Assembly (NCBI GenBank): GCA_002422345.1
Contig: DIUL01000032.1
Coordinates: 4,323-68,322 of the forward strand
Direction: 5' to 3'
Origin: Acetobacteraceae bacterium UBA6159
GTDB lineage: Bacteria > Pseudomonadota > Alphaproteobacteria > Acetobacterales > Acetobacteraceae
Length of the DNA stretch: 64,000 nucleotides
Positions 59,602 through 64,000 of this stretch are shown here, piece by piece. The notes below the pieces were generated by a model. That model was not told the origin of the DNA and ran no database searches. It saw only the letters and a list, made by a program, of their open reading frames with translations. The translations under genes were made by a program, and so were the position numbers. Every line of letters starts with the position of its first letter. Position 1 is the stretch's first letter.

Positions 59602-60110
59602 GGTTCCCCCTCGGCGCTGGTCGCTTCCCTGGTGCCATCCAGCGCGGCGATCAGCGCGTGCCACGGCAAAGTCGCGCATTTCACGCGTGACGGATAATCA
59701 TGAACGCCCGACAGCGGGGCCAACCGCTCCATCGGCTCCGCGAGGGCCGGTCCGCACTGCGGGCAGACGCCGGTGCGGGCCATCTCCCGGAACGCGGCGA
59801 ACAAAGCCCGCGTATCGGTCTTGTCCCGGCCTTCGACGGTTTCCGCCATCAGGTCGGCCGAGGCGACGCTGATCGCGCAGCCCCGCGCATCGAAGCCGGT
59901 GTGGGCGATGCGGCCGTCGCCGGCGAACTTCACCCAGACCTGCACCCGGTCGCCGCACATCGGGTTGTCGCCCTTCGCGGTCACGTCGAAGTCGTCGAGG
60001 CGCTTGCCATGACGCGGCTTGCGGCCACGATCCAGGATCACTTCCTGGTACAGGTCGCGCAGATCGTCGAAACTGTCCGCCGGTTCGGCTTCGGGCTGGG
60101 ATTGGGGCAT
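59598..60110 (-). CDS. sufU: SufU/IscU-like protein of the SUF system
   Basis: 170 residues, the start overlaps the sufS stop (TAATG). The NifU-N type fold has the three ligand cysteines C52 (NPMCGD), C78 (GCAIS) and C145 (VKCATLPW). Between them sits the insert characteristic of SufU, which here also carries a C116-P-Q-C119 pair. The SufU type usually acts as sulfur acceptor from SufS. No sufE is visible, in keeping with SufU taking that role. Confidence 0.9.
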   Translation of the reverse strand: MPQSQPEAEPADSFDDLRDLYQEVILDRGRKPRHGKRLDDFDVTAKGDNPMCGDRVQVWVKFAGDGRIAHTGFDARGCAISVASADLMAETVEGRDKTDTRALFAAFREMARTGVCPQCGPALAEPMERLAPLSGVHDYPSRVKCATLPWHALIAALDGTREATSAEGEP

Positions 60111-61354
60111 TACTTGAAGAACTCCCGCACCCGGGTCAGCGCGTCGGCGAGTGCGTCGACTTCCGCCAGCGTCGTATAGACACCGAAGCTGGCCCGCGCG
60201 GTGCTGTCGAGCCCCAACCGGCGCATCAGCGGTTCGGCGCAGTGATGCCCGGCCCGCACGGCGATGCCCTGGCGGTCGAGCAACGTCGCCACGTCGTGGG
60301 CATGCGCCTTGTCCATGGTGAAGGATACGACCCCGCCGCGATCCTGCGCCCGCCCGATGATCGTCACCCCGTCAATGGCCGACAATTTCGACAGCGCGTG
60401 ATCGACCAGGGTGGCCTCATGCGCCGCGATGGCGTCGTAGCCGATGGACTGGACGTAATCGATCGCGGCCTTCAGGCCGATGCCTTCCAGGATCGGCGGG
60501 GTCCCGGCCTCGAACTTATGAGGCACCTCGGCCCAGGTGGATTTCTCGTAGCTGACCGAGGAGATCATATCGCCGCCGCCGAGGAAGGGGGGCATCCGCT
60601 CCAGCAGTTCCCGCCGTCCCCACAGGACGCCGATGCCGGTCGGGCCATACAGCTTGTGCCCGGTCCAGGCGTAGAAGTCGCAACCCAGCGCCTGGACATC
60701 GATGCGCCGGTGGACCACGGCCTGGGAGCCGTCGAACAGCACCTTCGCCCCATGCGCATGCGCGATGGCCACGATCCGTTCGGCCGGCGTGACCGAGCCG
60801 AGGACGTTGGACATATGCGTGATCGACACCAGCCCGACCTTGCCGTCGGCGAACAGCGCCTCGAACGCTTCCAGGTCCAGTTCACCGGCATCGGTTATCG
60901 GCGCGACCCGCAATTCGATGCCGCGTTCATCGCGCAGCATCTGCCAGGGCACGATGTTGGAATGATGCTCCATGCCGGAGATCACCACGGCCTGGCCGGG
61001 TTGCAGGACGCCGCGCCCGTAGCTGTGCGCCATCAGGTTCAGCGCGCCGGTCACGCTTTGCGTCAGCACGATCTCATGCCGATCCGAGGCGTTCATCAGG
61101 GTCGCAATCGCGTCGCGCGCGGCTTCGTAGGCCTCGGTGGTCCGCTCGCTCATCCAATGCAGGCCGCGATGGACGTTGGCGTATTGCGTTTCCATCGCAT
61201 TGCGCATGGCGTCGATGACGGCGCGCGGCTTCTGGGCGGAGGCGGCGCTGTCCAGGAACACGAGCGGCTTGCCGCGCACGGTCTGGGTCAGGATCGGGAA
61301 ATCCTGGCGGATGCGCGCGACGTCGAAGGTCGCCGGCTTGGTGATGGCGTTCAT
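60110..61354 (-). CDS. sufS: Cysteine desulfurase SufS
   Basis: 414 residues from MNAITKPATF (ATG at 61354, overlapping the sufD stop ATGA). PLP lysine K234 in AWTGHKLYGPTG and the persulfide cysteine C372 in RAGHHCAEPLM. It removes sulfur from cysteine and hands it to SufU/SufBCD in the cytosol. The RAGHHC loop form is that of group II desulfurases. Length is usual. Confidence 0.95.
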   Translation of the reverse strand: MNAITKPATFDVARIRQDFPILTQTVRGKPLVFLDSAASAQKPRAVIDAMRNAMETQYANVHRGLHWMSERTTEAYEAARDAIATLMNASDRHEIVLTQSVTGALNLMAHSYGRGVLQPGQAVVISGMEHHSNIVPWQMLRDERGIELRVAPITDAGELDLEAFEALFADGKVGLVSITHMSNVLGSVTPAERIVAIAHAHGAKVLFDGSQAVVHRRIDVQALGCDFYAWTGHKLYGPTGIGVLWGRRELLERMPPFLGGGDMISSVSYEKSTWAEVPHKFEAGTPPILEGIGLKAAIDYVQSIGYDAIAAHEATLVDHALSKLSAIDGVTIIGRAQDRGGVVSFTMDKAHAHDVATLLDRQGIAVRAGHHCAEPLMRRLGLDSTARASFGVYTTLAEVDALADALTRVREFFK

Positions 61355-62652
61355 GCCGCTGCTCCCGACCGGGATGCGGTCGCGTCTGTATCCATCGGCA
61401 TGGCCTGTCTGTCCCACCAGCGTTGCACACTGTCTTCCAGTATGGCGCGGATAGGATCGCTGGTCACGGCGTCGAGCCCTTCCTGGAGGAAGGCACGGAC
61501 CAGGAGGGCGCGGGCCTCACTGTCGGGGATGCCACGGCTGCGGAGGTAGAAAAGCTGTTCGGCGTCGAGTTCGCCCACGGTGGCGCCGTGGCTGCATTTT
61601 ACGTCGTCGGCGAAGATTTCCAGCTCCGGCTTGCTGTCGATCTCCGCATCCGGGGACAGCAGCAACGCCTGGTTCATCTGGAAGCCGTCGGTCTTCTGCG
61701 CGGCGCGTGCGACCTCGATCCGGCCCTGGAACGCGCCGCGGGACCGGCCGGCCAGCACGTTGCGGACCGTCTGGCGGGAGGTGCCGCGCAGTTCGGCGTG
61801 ACGCACGACCGAGGTGAAGTCGGCGTGCTGGGTGCCCGTCAGCAATTGCGCGCCGTTCATGTGCGCGATGGCGTCGGTGCCGGACAGGAGGGCGTGGAAC
61901 TCCGCCCGTGTGACCCGGGCGCCGAGGTTCAGGGTGAACCCGTCATAGGTGCCGGATTGGGCGATATCGATGTAGAGCGTGGCGAGGTGGAACGCGCCGA
62001 CCGCTTCATCCTGCAGGCGCACATGGGTCAGATGGGCGTTGGCCCCGACCCGCGCTTCGGTGACGGGGTTGTGCAGATATGTGCCCTCGCCGATCGCGAT
62101 CTCCACCACGGTCAGGCGGGCGCCGTCTTCCAGGTGGATCGAATGGCGCGGATGCACCGCGGCGGTCCCGGTCGCGAGGCTGACCAGGCGCACGACGCCG
62201 CCATCCGCGCCGGCCGGAATGTGCAGGCGGGCGCCGTCCTCGGCGAGCATCGTGTTCAGCGCCACCATCGGTTCCCGGTCGGCCCGCGCGAGGGTGCCGA
62301 AATCGGGATGGTCGGCGAAGGTCGAGAAACCGGCGGGCGGGTTCGACAGGTCGGCGCGGAAGCGGCCGTCGACGAAGACGATCAGCGCCGCGTCCAGCAC
62401 CGGCGCACTGGCCAGCAGGGCGGAAACGTCATGAGGCGCGGCCAGGGTCTGGAACGCGGTTTCAGCGACAGGACGCAGGGAGGTGTATTTCCACGCCTCG
62501 ATCCGGCGCGCCGACGTGCCGCCGGGCAGTCCCGCCGAACGGAACGCCGTCGAGGCGGCGTCGCGGATCGCGGGATCGCCCGGCAGCCGGTCGCGGAGCG
62601 CGTCGTACTGCGCCAGGAAGCCGAGGGCGCCGCGTTGGACGGGCGCGTTCAT
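61351..62652 (-). CDS. sufD: SufD, scaffold subunit of SufBCD
   Basis: 433 residues, start at the ATG at 62652, overlapping sufC (62649) as ATGA. The C-terminal half has the beta-helical SufBD core with AHMNGAQLLTGTQHADFTSVVRH, AFQGRIEVARAAQKTDGFQMNQALLLSPDAE, ADDVKCSHGATVGELDAEQLFYLRSRGI, identical in plan to SufD/SufB. It acts with SufB and SufC to build [4Fe-4S] clusters. Confidence 0.94.
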   Translation of the reverse strand: MNAPVQRGALGFLAQYDALRDRLPGDPAIRDAASTAFRSAGLPGGTSARRIEAWKYTSLRPVAETAFQTLAAPHDVSALLASAPVLDAALIVFVDGRFRADLSNPPAGFSTFADHPDFGTLARADREPMVALNTMLAEDGARLHIPAGADGGVVRLVSLATGTAAVHPRHSIHLEDGARLTVVEIAIGEGTYLHNPVTEARVGANAHLTHVRLQDEAVGAFHLATLYIDIAQSGTYDGFTLNLGARVTRAEFHALLSGTDAIAHMNGAQLLTGTQHADFTSVVRHAELRGTSRQTVRNVLAGRSRGAFQGRIEVARAAQKTDGFQMNQALLLSPDAEIDSKPELEIFADDVKCSHGATVGELDAEQLFYLRSRGIPDSEARALLVRAFLQEGLDAVTSDPIRAILEDSVQRWWDRQAMPMDTDATASRSGAAA

Positions 62653-63398
62653 GCGGCCTCCGGTATCAGCCCGGCATAGCCGGACTTCTCCAGGTCGCGG
62701 GCCAGTTCCGGCCCGCCGCTGCGCACGATGCGGCCGCCGGCCAGGACATGCACGCGGTTCGGCACCAGATGGTCGAGCAGGCGCTGGTGATGCGTGATCA
62801 CCAGGGCGGAGAATTCGGGACCGCGCAGGGCATTCACCCCGTCGGCGACGATCTTCAGCGCGTCGATGTCGAGCCCGCTGTCCGTCTCATCCAGGATGGC
62901 GAGCTTCGGGCGCAGGATCGCCATCTGCAGCACCTCGTTCCGCTTCTTCTCGCCGCCGGAGAAGCCGACATTGACGTTCCGGCGCAGCATGTCGTCCGGC
63001 ATCGCCAGCCGCTTCGTCTCGGCGCGGGCGAGTTTCAGGAACTGCACGGCGTCCAGCTCGCTCTCACCCCGGCTGCGACGGATCGCGTTCAGGGCGGTGC
63101 GGAGGAAGTTGGCGTTGTTCACGCCAGGCAGTTCGATCGGCGCCTGGAAGGCCAGGAACACACCGGCGGCCGCGCGTTCTTCCGGTTCCAGGCCCAGCAG
63201 GTCGACGCCGTTGAACGTGGCCGAACCGCCGGTGACCACATAGTCATCCCGCCCGGACAGCACATAACCCAGCGTGGACTTGCCGGAGCCGTTCGGCCCC
63301 ATGATGGCGTGCACCTCTCCGGCGGGCACCGTCAGATCGATGCCACGCAGGATCGGCTTGTCGTTGATCGAGGCGGCCAGGCCGCGAATTTCCAGCAT
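62649..63398 (-). CDS. sufC: SufC, ATPase of SufBCD
   Basis: 249 residues. Walker A GPNGSGKSTLGYVLSG near residue 35, signature GFSGGEKKRNEVLQMAIL, Walker B LAILDETDSGLDIDALK and H-loop ALVITHHQRLLDHL. The E-K-K-R-N and DETDSGLD wording are exact SufC hallmarks. The start is 5 bp after the sufB stop. Cytosolic; its ATPase drives SufBD opening. Confidence 0.96.
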   Translation of the reverse strand: MLEIRGLAASINDKPILRGIDLTVPAGEVHAIMGPNGSGKSTLGYVLSGRDDYVVTGGSATFNGVDLLGLEPEERAAAGVFLAFQAPIELPGVNNANFLRTALNAIRRSRGESELDAVQFLKLARAETKRLAMPDDMLRRNVNVGFSGGEKKRNEVLQMAILRPKLAILDETDSGLDIDALKIVADGVNALRGPEFSALVITHHQRLLDHLVPNRVHVLAGGRIVRSGGPELARDLEKSGYAGLIPEAA

Positions 63399-63403
63399 GC
63401 GCT

Positions 63404-64000
63404 TTATCCCACCGAACCTTCGAGACTCACCGCGAGCAGCTTCTGTGCCTCTACGGCAAATTCCATCGGCAATTCCTTGAGTACTTCCTTGCAGAACCCG
63501 TTGACGATCAGGTTCACCGCGTCTTCTTCCGACAGCCCGCGCTGGCGGCAGTAGAACAACTGGTCCTCGGCGATCTTCGAGGTGGTGGCTTCATGCTCCA
63601 CCTTCGCCGTCGGATTGCGGCTTTCGATATAGGGCACGGTATGCGCGCCGCACTGGTCGCCGATCAGCAGGCTGTCGCACTGGGTGTGGTTCCGCGCGCC
63701 CTTCGCGCTGGGCAGGATGCGCACCAGGCCGCGATAGGTGTTGTTGGACTTGCCCGCGCTGATGCCCTTGGACACGATCGTGCTGCGGCTGCCCTTGCCG
63801 ATATGGATCATCTTCGTGCCGGTATCGGCCTGCTGGTGATTGGTGGTCACCGCGACGGAGTAGAACTCCCCCACGCTGTCCTCGCCCAGCAGCACGCAGG
63901 ACGGATATTTCCAGGTGATGGCGGAGCCGGTTTCGACCTGTGTCCAGGATATTTTGCTGCGGGTGCCCCGGCAGGCGCCGCGTTTGGTGACGAAGTTGTA
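63404..64000 (-). CDS. sufB: SufB, C-terminal part, cut by the window edge
   Basis: The reading frame is open to base 64000, giving the last 198 residues of SufB (about 40% of the protein): [20 protein letters not shown] at the edge, then [40 protein letters not shown] and the C-terminal [21 protein letters not shown]. This beta-helix region carries the conserved cysteine in RGACRG, a candidate sulfur-acceptor residue. The start and any regulator (iscR/sufR) lie outside. The suf order sufB-C-D-S-U-T-A is complete from here. Confidence 0.95.
   Translation of the reverse strand, partial: YNFVTKRGACRGTRSKISWTQVETGSAITWKYPSCVLLGEDSVGEFYSVAVTTNHQQADTGTKMIHIGKGSRSTIVSKGISAGKSNNTYRGLVRILPSAKGARNHTQCDSLLIGDQCGAHTVPYIESRNPTAKVEHEATTSKIAEDQLFYCRQRGLSEEDAVNLIVNGFCKEVLKELPMEFAVEAQKLLAVSLEGSVG

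Noticed and set aside
1..64000. tRNA, rRNA or integrase/attachment sites
   Set aside because: Reading intergenic gaps gave no cloverleaf-like block, no rRNA segment and no transposase or integrase gene.

Overview
The window is about 64 kb of GC-rich bacterial chromosome with densely packed genes, short intergenic gaps, GTG/TTG starts next to ATG, and hairpin terminators between most convergent gene pairs. A SAM-II riboswitch before metZ, a sufBCDS-sufU-sufT-sufA operon, tandem liv-type ABC transporters and many AS-family amidases point to an alphaproteobacterium. My best guess is Rhodospirillales, Acetobacteraceae-like; that placement is inference from gene content. I see no rRNA, tRNA, CRISPR array, transposase or prophage.

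Layout. 0-3.6 kb: a small gene, a tiny membrane protein, SAM-II riboswitch plus metZ, apaG and folE. 3.9-9.2 kb: an amide-hydrolysis cluster (AtzG-like peptide, AtzE-like amidase, formamidase/acetamidase, second amidase), then ribA. 9.3-21.7 kb: oxidoreductases (FMO with an NTF2-like front domain, LLM flavoprotein, ThDP enzyme, GMC flavoprotein, Baeyer-Villiger type monooxygenase) interspersed with dbpA, a LOG-family protein and an M23 peptidase. 21.8-26.3 kb: liv-type transporter 1 (+). 26.3-46.8 kb: the most unusual region. Two giant paralogous genes, each about 7.2 kb and encoding 2407 and 2409 residues, lie in inverted orientation on either side of a complete second liv-type operon (33.9-39.0 kb) and are transcribed outward from it. 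46.9-50.5 kb: an isochorismatase-like hydrolase, an amidase with an AtzG-like 57-residue partner, and an amidohydrolase. 50.5-58.8 kb: a secreted GH13 protein with a front repeat domain, an HpcH/HpaI aldolase, a PhyH dioxygenase, an LLM monooxygenase, lipoproteins and a methyltransferase. 58.8-64 kb: the suf operon on the minus strand, cut by the window edge inside sufB.

How the genes may work together. The amidases, formamidase, isochorismatase-like hydrolase, amidohydrolase and two complete branched-chain amino acid/amide type ABC importers suggest uptake and stepwise hydrolysis of amide-bearing compounds. Flavin monooxygenases, the ThDP enzyme and the aldolase would feed carbon skeletons to central metabolism. 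The substrates cannot be read from sequence.

The giant proteins share one architecture: six glycine-rich units of about 202 residues, a linker domain, five full and one short Ig-like repeat, and a C-terminal RTX-type calcium-binding and type I secretion region. The two arrays match unit for unit, with five inter-anchor spacings of 205/202/198/201/203 and 205/203/198/201/203 residues, so the whole gene was duplicated after the array formed. Both genes also share an upstream element at the same 80-nt distance from their start codons. As a 7-kb inverted repeat around a 6-kb centre, they could recombine to flip the liv operon and exchange their 5' portions. This is the main candidate for an undescribed system here.
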